This document shows positions 8,496 through 17,661 of a stretch of 64,000 nt of DNA, in pieces (within the stretch, counting starts at the first letter, position 1; each line of letters starts with the position of its first letter). The notes under the pieces were generated by a model. That model worked only from the letters and a program-made list of their open reading frames with translations. It was not told where the DNA came from and ran no database searches. Origin of the DNA: Nostoc sp. ATCC 43529 (lineage in GTDB: Bacteria > Cyanobacteriota > Cyanobacteriia > Cyanobacteriales > Nostocaceae). A program made the translations under genes and the position numbers. The stretch lies in contig LWTK01000056.1 in NCBI GenBank assembly GCA_003326205.1, positions 1-64,000 on the forward strand, written 5' to 3'.

Positions 8496-11216
8496 GTGCA
8501 AACTATCCGCATTCAACTTCGGGAAAGTACGCAGGAAACAGTTGAACTCAGGTATTGGCTACCTCAACAAAAGCACTATGAATCACGTCGCCTGAAATCA
8601 GCAGAAATCGCTAATTTCCTCAAGCAAGGCGAACGAGATTACTATAAACTGCTGCCCAATCTACCAGGAATCGGGCAGCAGTTATTTTTTTGGTTGGATG
8701 GCGATGGACGGTGGTTGAGTCGGGGAATTGCTAACTGTCGCGGTGAGGGGTTGGTAATTGCCATTGATACTGATAAAAAACTGGCACATCTACCTTGGGA
8801 AGTGCTGCATGATGGTGAGGATTTTTTGGTAAAGCGCGTTAATCCAGTGGTGTTACCTCTGCGCTGGATTGAGAAAGAAACCGAAGCATTTTCTGTGGAA
8901 GCACGACAATTGCGAGTATTGTTTATGGCAACCGACCCGGAAGATGTGCAACCAAAGTTAGAGTTTGAACAAGAAGAGGCGAGAATTCTGGCTGATACGC
9001 GAGATTTTGCTGTAGATTTGCGGGTGGAAGAAAGCGGTTGCGTTAGCGAGTTGGGTAAGGTGTGGAGTCGCTATCTTGATGATTTTGATGTGTTTCACCT
9101 CACAGGACACGCCTCAATTAAAGATGAAGCACCTTACACGCCTTACTTTATCACTGAGACGGAAATCGGGGAACGCCACGAAACCACAGCCGCAGAACTG
9201 GCGGAAGTCTTCCGGTTTCGCTTTCCCAAGTTGGTGTTTTTATCTGGGTGTCGGACTGGACAAGCACCAGATAAAGGGGCTGTCCCTTCAATGGCTGAAG
9301 CACTAATTGCCCAAGGGGCGAGGGCGGTTTTAAGTTGGGGGCGGCCGGTGGAAGATCGGACAGCTACAGCCGCCGCCGCGCACCTCTACGGCAAATTGGC
9401 AGCCGGATATCAATTAGCTGAAGCACTCGCTAGCACTTACCAGCAGTTGTTTAAACAGAAAGTGCGTGACTGGCATTTGTTGCGGTTATATGTCCAGGGA
9501 GAATGTCCCGGTGCGTTGGTGGATGTGTTGGGAGATGTGCCACCCTCAGCGCCGGAACCTGCATATCAACAGTTTTTAGATCCCGATACCCAACTAGTGC
9601 GGGTGGCGAAACCTTCTGAGTTTGTGGGGAGACGGCGGACTTTGCAACGTTGTCTCAAAGCGATTCGCACTTCATTAGGCGTACTAATTCACGGACTGGG
9701 GGGTGTGGGTAAGAGTACTGTGACGGCGCGACTTCTAGAAAGGATGGTTGGCTATCACAGGCTGGTGAACTTTCGGCAACTGGATGAGGACAAACTGGTC
9801 AAAACCCTTGCTGAACAATGTACCTCGGAACGGGGGCATGAAATTCTCAATCGCAATTTACCGTTGATGCAGCGCCTCACCAAGTTTTTCACTGAAGGAC
9901 TAAATACCAAAGAACAGCGCTTTGCCTTTGTGCTGGATGACTTTGAGGCGAATTTGGAATTACGAAATGGGGTTTATGTGTTGCAGCAACAAGTTGTGGA
10001 GGTAATGCTGGCGTTGCTGAAGGCGCTGTGGTGGAAAGAGGCGGAAAGTGGTACGGAATCACAAAAGTTAGAAATTCATCGGTTGGCGTTGTTGGGGAAA
10101 GATGAAGGAATTTCAAAAGAAATAGCAGCTGCTTTAGCGAGACAATGGGTAAAAATTAGCCGTTATCGGGAAGTTCTTGAGATTTGCCGAAGCACACTAA
10201 AAGTTGTTGAAGATTACAGAATACTCCATGAATTAGCTGTATCAGAGAAAGAACTGGGTTCAATTGATCAAGCGTTAGTACATTATCATCAAGTTTTAAA
10301 TCTTTGCCCTACAGAAGATCAAATACAAAAAGCGGCAACTTTGCACCAACTTGCAGGTATTTACAACGCAAACTTGGGTGATGTTAAACAAGCGATCGCA
10401 CTCTACAAAAAGTGTTTGGAAATGTGGAAACATATTGACGATGATCAAGGGAAAGCGTCTACTTTGCATGAGCTAGGACGTATCTACCTTAAAACAGGGG
10501 ATGTGGATAAAGCCATTGAAATTTACAATGAAGTTCTTGATATTGATAAACGCACTGGTAATGTTCAAGGCAAAGCAGCAACGTTGCATGAACTAGGACG
10601 TATCTATGCCAACCGAGGGGATATAGATAAATCGATAGCACGCCTAAACCAATCTTTGGACATCAAAGAAGGCATTGGTGATCTCCAAGGCAAAGCAGCA
10701 ACGTTGCACGAACTAGGACGTATCTACGCCAACCAAGGAGATGTCAATGAAGCGTTTGTACTCTTACACCAATCTTTGGACATCAAAAAAGGGATTGGTG
10801 ATCTCCAAGGCAAAGCTGTGACGTTGCACCTACTGGCAATTTTATATACTAAACAAGGGAAAATCAAAGAAGCGATCGCACTATGCAATCAGTCTTTAGA
10901 AATCCTTGAACTGATTAGTGATGTTGAAGGCAAAGCCGCAATGTTACACCAATTCGCATTTGTCTACACCAGCCTGGGGGATATTGAAAAGGCGATTACG
11001 CTTTTGCAGCAATCCCTAGAAATCAATGAACACATTGAAAATGTCCACGGCAAAGCAATGAATCTGTGGTGGTTAGGAGGTTTGGCAGAACAGCAGGGTG
11101 AACACACTAAAGCGATATCCTATTTGCAACCAGCTTTAGAGATTTTGCAGCGATTGAAGTCACCGGATGCTGAAAGTGTGAGTGCAAATCTTGATAGGGT
11201 AATTCGTAATTCGTAA
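8496..11216 (+). CDS. CHAT protease - STAND ATPase - TPR effector protein
   Basis: 906 residues from GTG 8496. Domains in order: an N-terminal strand-rich region; a CHAT caspase-like protease (about 90-345) with His205 in FHLTGHAS and Cys252 in FLSGCRTG, the expected catalytic dyad; a P-loop NTPase with GLGGVGKST (400-408) and Walker B FVLDDFE (477-483); then about eight 40-residue TPRs (570-906) of the type GDVDKAIEIYNEVLDI with GKAATLHELGRIY. Such proteins are thought to release a protease on sensing an invader. The NTPase is short: it passes from Walker B directly into WWKEAESGTESQKLEIHRLA near residue 511, so the arm and winged-helix part expected of a STAND module is missing, apparently by in-frame deletion. 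It follows the EACC1-like frame with 1-nt spacing. Confidence 0.9.
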   Translation: MQTIRIQLRESTQETVELRYWLPQQKHYESRRLKSAEIANFLKQGERDYYKLLPNLPGIGQQLFFWLDGDGRWLSRGIANCRGEGLVIAIDTDKKLAHLPWEVLHDGEDFLVKRVNPVVLPLRWIEKETEAFSVEARQLRVLFMATDPEDVQPKLEFEQEEARILADTRDFAVDLRVEESGCVSELGKVWSRYLDDFDVFHLTGHASIKDEAPYTPYFITETEIGERHETTAAELAEVFRFRFPKLVFLSGCRTGQAPDKGAVPSMAEALIAQGARAVLSWGRPVEDRTATAAAAHLYGKLAAGYQLAEALASTYQQLFKQKVRDWHLLRLYVQGECPGALVDVLGDVPPSAPEPAYQQFLDPDTQLVRVAKPSEFVGRRRTLQRCLKAIRTSLGVLIHGLGGVGKSTVTARLLERMVGYHRLVNFRQLDEDKLVKTLAEQCTSERGHEILNRNLPLMQRLTKFFTEGLNTKEQRFAFVLDDFEANLELRNGVYVLQQQVVEVMLALLKALWWKEAESGTESQKLEIHRLALLGKDEGISKEIAAALARQWVKISRYREVLEICRSTLKVVEDYRILHELAVSEKELGSIDQALVHYHQVLNLCPTEDQIQKAATLHQLAGIYNANLGDVKQAIALYKKCLEMWKHIDDDQGKASTLHELGRIYLKTGDVDKAIEIYNEVLDIDKRTGNVQGKAATLHELGRIYANRGDIDKSIARLNQSLDIKEGIGDLQGKAATLHELGRIYANQGDVNEAFVLLHQSLDIKKGIGDLQGKAVTLHLLAILYTKQGKIKEAIALCNQSLEILELISDVEGKAAMLHQFAFVYTSLGDIEKAITLLQQSLEINEHIENVHGKAMNLWWLGGLAEQQGEHTKAISYLQPALEILQRLKSPDAESVSANLDRVIRNS

Positions 11217-11312
11217 TTCGTAATTAATAAAAGATTTTTGTCTCATGCACAGGCGCAAAGGCGCAAAGAAGAAGGCATGAGTGTGATTTAGGTAAATGAA
11301 AACTGCTGTAAT

Positions 11313-11459
11313 GAGTCTTGGATACTCATGAATGAGTCTTTGATATTCGCGTGAGAGTCTTTGATATTCGCGTGAGAGTCTTTGATATTCGTCGGCAAGT
11401 CTTTGATATTCACGCGAGAATCTTTGATATTCGTCGGCGAGTCTTTGATATTCGTGAAT
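11313..11459. repeat. 21-bp minisatellite, seven units
   Basis: Seven direct units of 21 bp start at 11313, 11334, 11355, 11376, 11397, 11418 and 11439; the core is GAGTCTTTGATATTCG with a variable CGTGA, TCGGC or TGAAT end. There are no unique spacers, so this is not a CRISPR. On the minus strand one frame reads as repeated EYQRLxx heptads; the ORF around it (11160-11474) has only a TTG start and no other support. Confidence 0.9.
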
Positions 11460-11475
11460 GAGTGTTGACAGCAAT

Positions 11476-12213
11476 TCAGGTGAGAGAATCAGGATCTATG
11501 CAGGGCGATCGCAATTGTTCTCGTAATAATTGGACTTCTTGTTGTGCTTGTTGAGCTTTTTGCTGTGCTTGCAGAACTTGTTTTGCTTGCTGTGCTTCTT
11601 GTCGAGCTTGTTTCATCTGTTCTTCTGATGTTAAAAACCGTTCACCTAGCTCGTCATACCAATACAACCACTCGCGGGCAATGCCTAGATAAGTTCCCCG
11701 TTCTATGCCAATCGCTAAACCTATCTCTGGCAACCAAACGCGATCGCTATTAAGGAATTCATAAGCATTATTAACTAATTTACAAACTTCTAAACGTGGC
11801 TTGTTGCAACGAAATGGGTTGTAAATTACGTAATATAAAAACCCCAATCTTGCATACTCTGTTTTCTTAGTCGAGTACTCACCGCAATCTATGTGAGATA
11901 CCACCTCAAGTACTAATATCGGTAGTTTCTTTTCTTCCCAAAGCACATAACTAGGACGGAGATTTTCATCATAAAATCGCTTTACACCCAAACTCAAAAA
12001 CGCATCTGGGACTATAGCTGGTAAATTTGGGTCGTAATAAATACCCATACGAATACCAAAAAACCAATCCATGCTATCTGCCCAAGCCATTGCTAATACG
12101 CTTCTGAGTAAATCAGGAATTGATTTTTGTAATTGATTATCTACTGGGGTATCGTCAGAGTCTGGCAGTTCCTCTGATCAGGGCAAACAAGCTAATGGAT
12201 CGTACTTTAGCAT
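11476..12213 (-). pseudogene. Uma2-family nuclease-like gene with premature stop
   Basis: From ATG 12213 the frame reads MLKYDPLACLP and then TGA (12178-12180) at codon 12; the same frame continues SEELPDSDDTPVDN and on through a complete Uma2 protein to TGA 11476. A downstream ATG at 12090 (MAWADSMDWFFGIRMG) could still start a 204-residue product. The Uma2 core (PD-(D/E)XK fold) shows AIVPDAFLSLG, ILVLEVVS and KKTEYARLGFLYYVIY; the C-terminal third is a glutamine-rich coiled coil ending LRSPCIDPDSLT. Uma2 proteins are very abundant in cyanobacteria and are of unclear role. The stop may be a single TCA-type to TGA change. Confidence 0.8.
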
Positions 12214-12277
12214 GATGGGTTTACTCTTCCTCAGTTATTAGTACATATTTATTTTATAAATGAATATTGATAGCAAT

Positions 12278-12320
12278 TTAAATGAGAGAATCGGGATCTA
12301 CGCCAAGCGATCGCAAGCTT
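12278..12320 (-). pseudogene. Remnant: C-terminal tail of a second Uma2 gene
   Basis: On the minus strand this stretch reads SLRSLGVDPDSLI and a TAA stop, the same tail as the neighbouring Uma2 gene (LRSPCIDPDSLT). Even the 3' flank matches (GATAGCAATTTAAATGAGAG here, GACAGCAATTCAGGTGAGAG there). The rest of this copy is gone. It shows that two Uma2 genes once lay in tandem. Confidence 0.65.
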
Positions 12321-12553
12321 TTATAAGTGACAATCAGCTTCAAGATAGAGATAATTTTACTTATAAAGTATTCGTAATAATTAAAACATAGTAAAATAAA
12401 TCTACTTAGGAGTAGTGAATATTATATATCATAAAGTTCTGTTGCAATTAGTACGAACTAGCGCTAGCGTAAAGTGGACAATTTGACAATCTTTAATCCT
12501 GAATCTACTTGGCGTATAGTCATAATCTGTTCGCACGCAACAAGACTTGATTT

Positions 12554-13780
12554 ATGGTTCAAAAGCTTGAAAGAAAACGCCAGAGCGCAGGGTTTCCAGA
12601 GACTGCCCCTGCTGCAAATCCTGTATTTTTTAGAACCTATAGTCGCCGTACTAAGGCAGGGTTGAGGGAAACATGGGATGAGGTATGCGATCGCACTTTA
12701 CAAGGTTTAATCGAGTTAGGAAAACTCGCAAGAGAAGAAGTTGCAATATTAGATCGGATGCAGCGTAATCTGAAAGCCATGCCCAGTGGACGCTGGTTAT
12801 GGGTTGGCGGTACGGACTGGATTAGAAAGCCAAAGAATTTTTCCGGCGCCTATAATTGCACTTCCACTAATCTAGAAAACTGGAGTGCCTTCGGATTAAT
12901 GATGGATTTGGCAATGATGGGTTGTGGTACCGGAGCCGTCTTAGAAGCACAATATATTAATCAGTTGCCCCCTATCCGTAACCACTTGAAGGTCTCCGTA
13001 CAAGGTGAAATTGGTAGTACTGTAAAAATTGAGCGTCGTGAATATACACAAACACATATAGAAGGCAACAAGGTTACTATTTACGTTGGAGATAGCCGTG
13101 AAGGTTGGGTTGAATCATATCAAACCCTATTAGAACTCTCGACTAACGAAGGTTTTTCGGGAGACGTTGAAGTATTAGTTGATATCAGTGATGTTCGTAA
13201 AGCAGGAGAAACTCTCAACGGCTTTGGTGGAGTTGCGAATCCTGTGAAATTGCCCGGACTTTATCAGCGTTGTGCATCTATTCTGAATAAAGCTAAAGGG
13301 CGGCAATTAACTTCAGTTGAATGTTGTTTATTAATTGATGAAGGTGCTGTAACAATTGTTGCAGGCAATATCCGGAGGAGTGCGGGTATGCGTCAGTTTA
13401 CTGCTGACGACAGCCTGGGAGCAACAGCCAAAGATAATTTATGGCAACAAGATGCAGAGGGTAACTGGCGAATCGATCCTGAGCGTGATGCTTTGAGAAT
13501 GGCCAACCATACCAGAGTTTTTCACCGCAAGCCGACATTAGAAGAATGTGTTGATGCTGTTCGCAAACAATATTATAGTGGCGAAGGTGCAATTCAATGG
13601 GCTGGTGAAGCTGTAGCCAGAGGGAATATAGATTTGTTGCCAACCCAAGCTTTAAAAGTTGATTTCTTGAATGCTTATAACCAAGGCACAGCAAAACAAT
13701 GGTTGCAAGAACGCTATCCTCAACTTGATGCTAAAGAGCTAGAACATCGTTTGGCTCGCTATGGGCTAAATCCGTGTGGT
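12554..13780 (+). CDS. nrdJ: Adenosylcobalamin-dependent ribonucleotide reductase, exon 1
   Basis: 409 codons from ATG 12554. Class II ribonucleoside-triphosphate reductase makes deoxynucleotides with a B12-derived thiyl radical. Visible are GGTDWIRKPKNFSGAYNCTS (the first redox Cys region), MMGCGTGAV, and the last motif NPCG whose Cys carries the thiyl radical. The exon ends at the GGT glycine codon (13778-13780); the coding sequence resumes at GAA 14067 after a group I intron. Joined, the protein has 766 residues, normal for this family. Continuing into the intron gives a stop after one codon, which makes the gene look frameshifted when it is not. No cobalamin riboswitch was recognised upstream. 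Confidence 0.93.
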
Positions 13781-14066
13781 AATTGATTTTGCCTCACGTT
13801 AAAAACCTCGCAAAAACGGGGAAAGCTGAGATGCTAATCCCGTGGTAATCAAAGGAAGTAATAAGCCTTTGACACCGTACAGCGTAGAGAGTGAAACTAG
13901 ATTACACGTAAAATAGGCATCTAGAATATAATCTCTCCAAGAGTGCGGGGGCAGATGTACAAAAGTATTTTTATTATCTCAAACATCTGCAAAATGTACG
14001 CGGAGCTACTGCAAATTATCAAGCAGTAGAACTAGAGGATAAAAAGCCTTTAGGATAACAAAATTG
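13781..14066 (+). ncRNA. Group I intron in nrdJ (no ORF)
   Basis: 286 nt inserted between GGT and GAA of the active-site motif. The exon ends in T and the intron in G, as in group I introns. P1 is visible: exon CGTGTGGT pairs with intron GCCTCACG (13791-13798), with a U-G at the splice site and one U-U mismatch. CCTCG/CGGGG forms P2, CAAAGG/CCTTTG an internal stem, and AGATTA (13899-13904) with TAATCT (13929-13934) the P7 pairing. The 3' part holds two hairpins (GCAGATGT/ACATCTGC and CTACTGC/GCAGTAG). No homing endonuclease is encoded. Group I introns in cyanobacterial ribonucleotide reductase genes have been reported; the exact insertion site here should be compared. Confidence 0.85.
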
Positions 14067-15140
14067 GAAATCATCGGCTCTAATTTTCACTGTAATTTGT
14101 CTGAGGTTCATCTCAATCAAATTGACCCATTTAACTACAAAGAACAAGAGGAGGCTTTCACCGCTGGGGCATTATCTGTAGCAGCACTTTTAAACCACAA
14201 GTTCCAAGAACCACGCTATCAATACAGCCGGGAATTAGACCCAATTGTGGGAGTTTCTTTTACAGGTTTATTTGATTTCTTCGTTCATGCTTTTGGTGTT
14301 GATTGGCTGCGCTGGTGGGAAGCAGGAAGACCTGCGACTCCACAAGGATTAGCTTTTAAGCGTGAGGAGGAGAAATATTTAAGCTTTTGGAAAGATACCG
14401 TGCATCGAGTTGTTTGGGATTATTGCGATCGCCACAATCTCAAACGTCCAAATCGCTGCACTACAGTTCAACCTAGCGGCACCAAAGCTTTATTAACTAA
14501 TGCTAGTTCCGGATGGCATCCCCCGAAAGCGCAACGATTTATTCGCCGCATTACCTTCGGAAAAAATGATCCCGTAGCTTTAGCTTGTATTGACTATGGT
14601 TACAATGTCATCCCCTCACAATCAGACAAAGACGAATATGGTAATTTACTCAACGATCCTTTCGATCCACGCGTCAGCGAATGGTTAGTAGAAATCCCTG
14701 TTGCTGTATCTTGGGCTGATTTACCTGGAGCAGATGAAATAGATGTTTCTAAGTTTTCTGTTTTAGCCCAATTTGATTTTGTCTTACAAGTTCAGCGCTG
14801 GTATGTAAGCCACAACACATCAGCAACTTTAGAACTTCGCTCTGATGAAGTCGAAAGCCTTGGACAGCGGATTTACGATAGCATTCAAAATGATGAAGGA
14901 TATATTTCCGCAGCACTTTTAGCAAGATTTGACGATTTGCAATCCTTCCCACGTTTGCCGTTTGAACCAATAGATAAAGCAACTTGCGATCGCTTAACTC
15001 AAGAAGTCAAAGCACGGCGCAAAACAGATGATTTCTGTGCAGCGCTCAGCCGCTACGATTTAGGCGAAATGTCAGAAGCTGGCCCTAGTGGTTGTGACTC
15101 CGATAAGTGTATGTTTCCCGAACAGGAACCAAGTTCATAG
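14067..15140 (+). CDS. nrdJ: Adenosylcobalamin-dependent ribonucleotide reductase, exon 2
   Basis: 357 residues from GAA 14067, the catalytic glutamate codon that follows NPCG, to TAG 15140. A plain ORF view would start it at TTG 14064 inside the intron. Seen are GSNFHCNLSEVHLN after the splice, PSGTKALLTNASSGWHPPKA near the B12/substrate region, and the C-terminal redox pair in SGCDSDKCMFPEQ, which would pass electrons from thioredoxin. The end of the protein (EQEPSS) is complete. The two exons together cover the family from end to end, with no intein, though inteins are common in cyanobacterial RNRs. Confidence 0.93.
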   Translation, partial: EIIGSNFHCNLSEVHLNQIDPFNYKEQEEAFTAGALSVAALLNHKFQEPRYQYSRELDPIVGVSFTGLFDFFVHAFGVDWLRWWEAGRPATPQGLAFKREEEKYLSFWKDTVHRVVWDYCDRHNLKRPNRCTTVQPSGTKALLTNASSGWHPPKAQRFIRRITFGKNDPVALACIDYGYNVIPSQSDKDEYGNLLNDPFDPRVSEWLVEIPVAVSWADLPGADEIDVSKFSVLAQFDFVLQVQRWYVSHNTSATLELRSDEVESLGQRIYDSIQNDEGYISAALLARFDDLQSFPRLPFEPIDKATCDRLTQEVKARRKTDDFCAALSRYDLGEMSEAGPSGCDSDKCMFPEQEPSS

Positions 15141-15379
15141 GGGAGTAGGGAGTGGGGAGCGGGGAAATGGGGAAGCAGAGGGGCACAGGTGAAGTTGCAA
15201 TAAGTCTTTCCCCTTACCCTGAAACGTCGGCTCCCCATCCTCTTTCCATACCCAATCACGGCAGTTGCTCCACATTTGGAGACCAAATGACCGCACTGCC
15301 TCCCCAATGCCCAATGCCCTAACACGTTACGATTAATTAAAAAGTAACAATTTTTTACGGCAGAGCCAGGAGACTTTTA
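15141..15379. repeat. Intergenic G-rich / C-rich repeat after nrdJ
   Basis: Short stretches of the GGGGAGTGGGGAGC and CCCCTTACCC type, the same filler as at 6360-6472 and 33317-33400. The end (CCAGGAGACTTTTA before 15380) holds the ribosome-binding site of the next small gene. Confidence 0.5.
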
Positions 15380-15598
15380 ATGTTTATTGATGAATTGTCA
15401 CCTATATTCCGAGAACTTACCCAGCACCCAGTCTCGTTTCTCGGTGGATTATTTTCTGGTGTGCTTCGACTCAATCTTGCAGACGATCCCGTTAAAAGCT
15501 GGCTAGATCAACAGAAGCACTCAAATAGTTCCACTTCTAATACAAGTGAGGCAAATAATGGCAAAGCCAGTGGCCCTCAGCGGATTTCTATTGACTAA
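15380..15598 (+). CDS. Small conserved cyanobacterial protein
   Basis: 72 residues, MFIDELSPIFRELTQHPVSF then LGGLFSGVLRLNLADDPVKS, with a serine- and asparagine-rich, probably disordered tail (residues 43-72). The N-terminal half looks amphipathic with a glycine-containing hydrophobic stretch (SFLGGLFSGVLRLNL) that could touch a membrane. An AGGAG ribosome-binding site lies 8 nt upstream of the ATG. I recall similar short proteins in other Nostocales, but no function is known to me. Confidence 0.7.
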   Translation: MFIDELSPIFRELTQHPVSFLGGLFSGVLRLNLADDPVKSWLDQQKHSNSSTSNTSEANNGKASGPQRISID

Positions 15599-16082
15599 AT
15601 TCTTAATGAATCGCAAATCCACTTAATCAATTTGCTCGAGCGACGCGTCTTACCCCATCTGTCACTCTCGCTTTGTGTCTTTATCTAAGGACAAATTAAC
15701 GACTGTATGGGGTGAGAAATATTGATGATTAAGATTTTTGCTGAAGATATTAAAGATTATCGCGCAGTGGCGTAGCCCGCCGTTCGCGGTAGCGTCTCTG
15801 AAAGAGAAGGCATCGCTTACTTCATCCTCAGCCGTACTTTAATTTCTCATCATGGCAATGATTCTAAGCTGATGCGCTTTTAAATTGCATAGTTCAACTC
15901 GCTAGAAAGACGCGGGGACACGGAGATGCAATTTGAATGACGATTAGCTTACTCTGGCGATCGCACTCGGTAGAGATCTTATTTGTATACAGTTTGCGTT
16001 TTTACTCTCTACTCCCCAGTCCCCAAAATTTTAGTTAACGTGAATTCGATGTACAGGATTTTGACCTTACCCCCACTACTTG
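15599..16082. other. Intergenic region with palindromic repeat
   Basis: 484 bp without a gene. At 15766-15818 lies an interspersed repeat (GGCGTAGCCCGCCGTTCGCG followed by AGCGTCTCTGAAAGAGAAGG) of the family that also occurs in hrcA and rubrerythrin. A HIP1-like site lies near 15958. Confidence 0.5.
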
Positions 16083-17276
16083 TTACAAACAAGTGCAATA
16101 CCTAAATACAAAAAATATCAGCACTGCAAAACCGGCTGCTGCATAATACACACTAGTAATTCCACCAAAACCAAAGATGTAGCCCATTAACAGCGGCCCT
16201 AATGTTTGCCCTAAACCGAAAAATGTCCCGTTGACTGATATGATTGTCGCCAAATATTCTTTTGGTGCTAAATCTGCTAACAATGTTTGGATACTAGGAA
16301 AACCAATGCCAAGACCAATACCAAAAATTATGCTGGGAATTAATAGTAACCAGAGATTAGGCACAAAAGGAATCATTAACATAGCCAATCCATAGAAAAT
16401 ATAAGACGCGCTAATTAAATTAGCAGGGCGAAATTTTCTGGCTAATTTGCCTAACTGGGTGGCTGCAATAGTAATTGATATGGAAACACTAGAAAGTAAC
16501 AATCCAATAACAGTAGGTGGAGCTTTGAAGATATCATTAATTAGCTGTGGTAAATAGGTAACATAAGCACCATACAGAAAAACGAAGTTAGCTGTACTGG
16601 CTATAAAAAGCCCCAATAACTTACGGTTTTTGAGAACTTTTAGTGCATTTCTTAAATAGTCTTTTAAATTGCGATCGCCTTGTGGTTCTGGATTATTCAG
16701 TCTCAATAATACGAGCAATCCCAGAGGAATTGCTAATATCGGTAACATAAAAGGATAATACCAACCCATTGTTGCCAATGCACCACCAATTATGGGATAA
16801 GTTGCAGTGCCAATGCTATTAATACTTGCACTATAACCCATTGCCTCAGTGCGTCTATCTCCTGTATATAAATCACCGATTAAAGTGATACTCAAAGAAA
16901 GCAAAGGTGCAGCGCCAATTCCTTGTAGTAAACGTAAGGATAGCAGTAGATTAAAATCGCGAGCAAAGGCGCAAGCTGTACCAGCAATTCCAAATAATAA
17001 CAATGCAGGAACGATAATTCTCTTTCTACCCCATCTATCAGCAAAGATGCCGATGAGTGGCCCTAAAATCAAAGCTGGAAATGTGAATATTGTAATCAAT
17101 AAACCCAAATCTTTGGGATTTATATTGAACTCTTGGACTAACTTCGGAAAAGCTGGAGTCACACTGGAAACTCCGATAACAGCTATTAGAGAAACCGCAC
17201 AAACTATGTGAAAATTTATCTCTAGATAAACAGGCTTTTGGCGTTCAAATTTGCCGTTATCTTTTAGTGAACTCAT
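16083..17276 (-). CDS. Major facilitator superfamily transporter (DHA1-like)
   Basis: 397 residues with about twelve membrane helices. The MFS signature between helices 2 and 3 is clear (GIFADRWGRKR), as is the helix 5 pattern with glycines (SASINSIGTATYPIIGGAL). A 45-residue central loop (NNPEPQGDRNLKDYLRNALK) separates the halves. The family exports drugs, sugars or other small molecules by proton antiport; the substrate cannot be told. No adjacent regulator gene. The C-terminus ends shortly after helix 12 (FRYCTCL). Confidence 0.92.
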   Translation of the reverse strand: MSSLKDNGKFERQKPVYLEINFHIVCAVSLIAVIGVSSVTPAFPKLVQEFNINPKDLGLLITIFTFPALILGPLIGIFADRWGRKRIIVPALLLFGIAGTACAFARDFNLLLSLRLLQGIGAAPLLSLSITLIGDLYTGDRRTEAMGYSASINSIGTATYPIIGGALATMGWYYPFMLPILAIPLGLLVLLRLNNPEPQGDRNLKDYLRNALKVLKNRKLLGLFIASTANFVFLYGAYVTYLPQLINDIFKAPPTVIGLLLSSVSISITIAATQLGKLARKFRPANLISASYIFYGLAMLMIPFVPNLWLLLIPSIIFGIGLGIGFPSIQTLLADLAPKEYLATIISVNGTFFGLGQTLGPLLMGYIFGFGGITSVYYAAAGFAVLIFFVFRYCTCL

Positions 17277-17661
17277 GAGATTACCCTGGGTAGAAAGTCT
17301 GAATTCAGGTAATAGTTGTTGACTGATAACTGTTAACCGTCAACAGTCATCAGTCAGCAGTCAACGATTAAGGTGACTGTAATTTATCAAGAAAGGCAGA
17401 GGGCAGAAGGGAGAAGGGATTTATCCTTTCTCCTAAATCCCCGATAGCGTTCGCGTTCGCGGATCGTGTCGCAGACAAGCCTCTCGTAGAGAAGCTCTCT
17501 TCGACGCAGGAGCGTCACCATCTCTTGCACCGACATTGCAAGGCGAAACACCGCACCAAATTGAAAATTTGGTGGCTCCTTTTCAGGAGGGGTTTGAATC
17601 CCCTTGGAGAAAAGAACCTTCTGCCCTTTGCCTCCTGCCTTCTGCCTTCTTCAATGTCGGA
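17277..17661. repeat. Repeat-filled intergenic region
   Basis: It holds GTCAACAGTCATCAGTCAGC-type short repeats (17330-17370), a palindromic repeat with AGCGTTCGCGTTCGCGG (17447-17520) and a C-rich stretch CTTCTGCCCTTTGCCTCCTG before the rubrerythrin stop. An ORF at 17536-17775 is built from these repeats and is rejected. Confidence 0.6.

Noticed and set aside
11313..11459. CRISPR array
   Set aside because: Units are directly joined with no unique spacers; no cas genes in the window.
12321..12553. Cobalamin riboswitch upstream of the B12-dependent reductase
   Set aside because: No B12 box or typical structure seen in the leader; a covariance search would settle it.
13778..14070. Frameshift or pseudogene reading of the split nrdJ
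   Set aside because: Exons join in frame at GGT|GAA and the 286 nt between fold like a group I intron.
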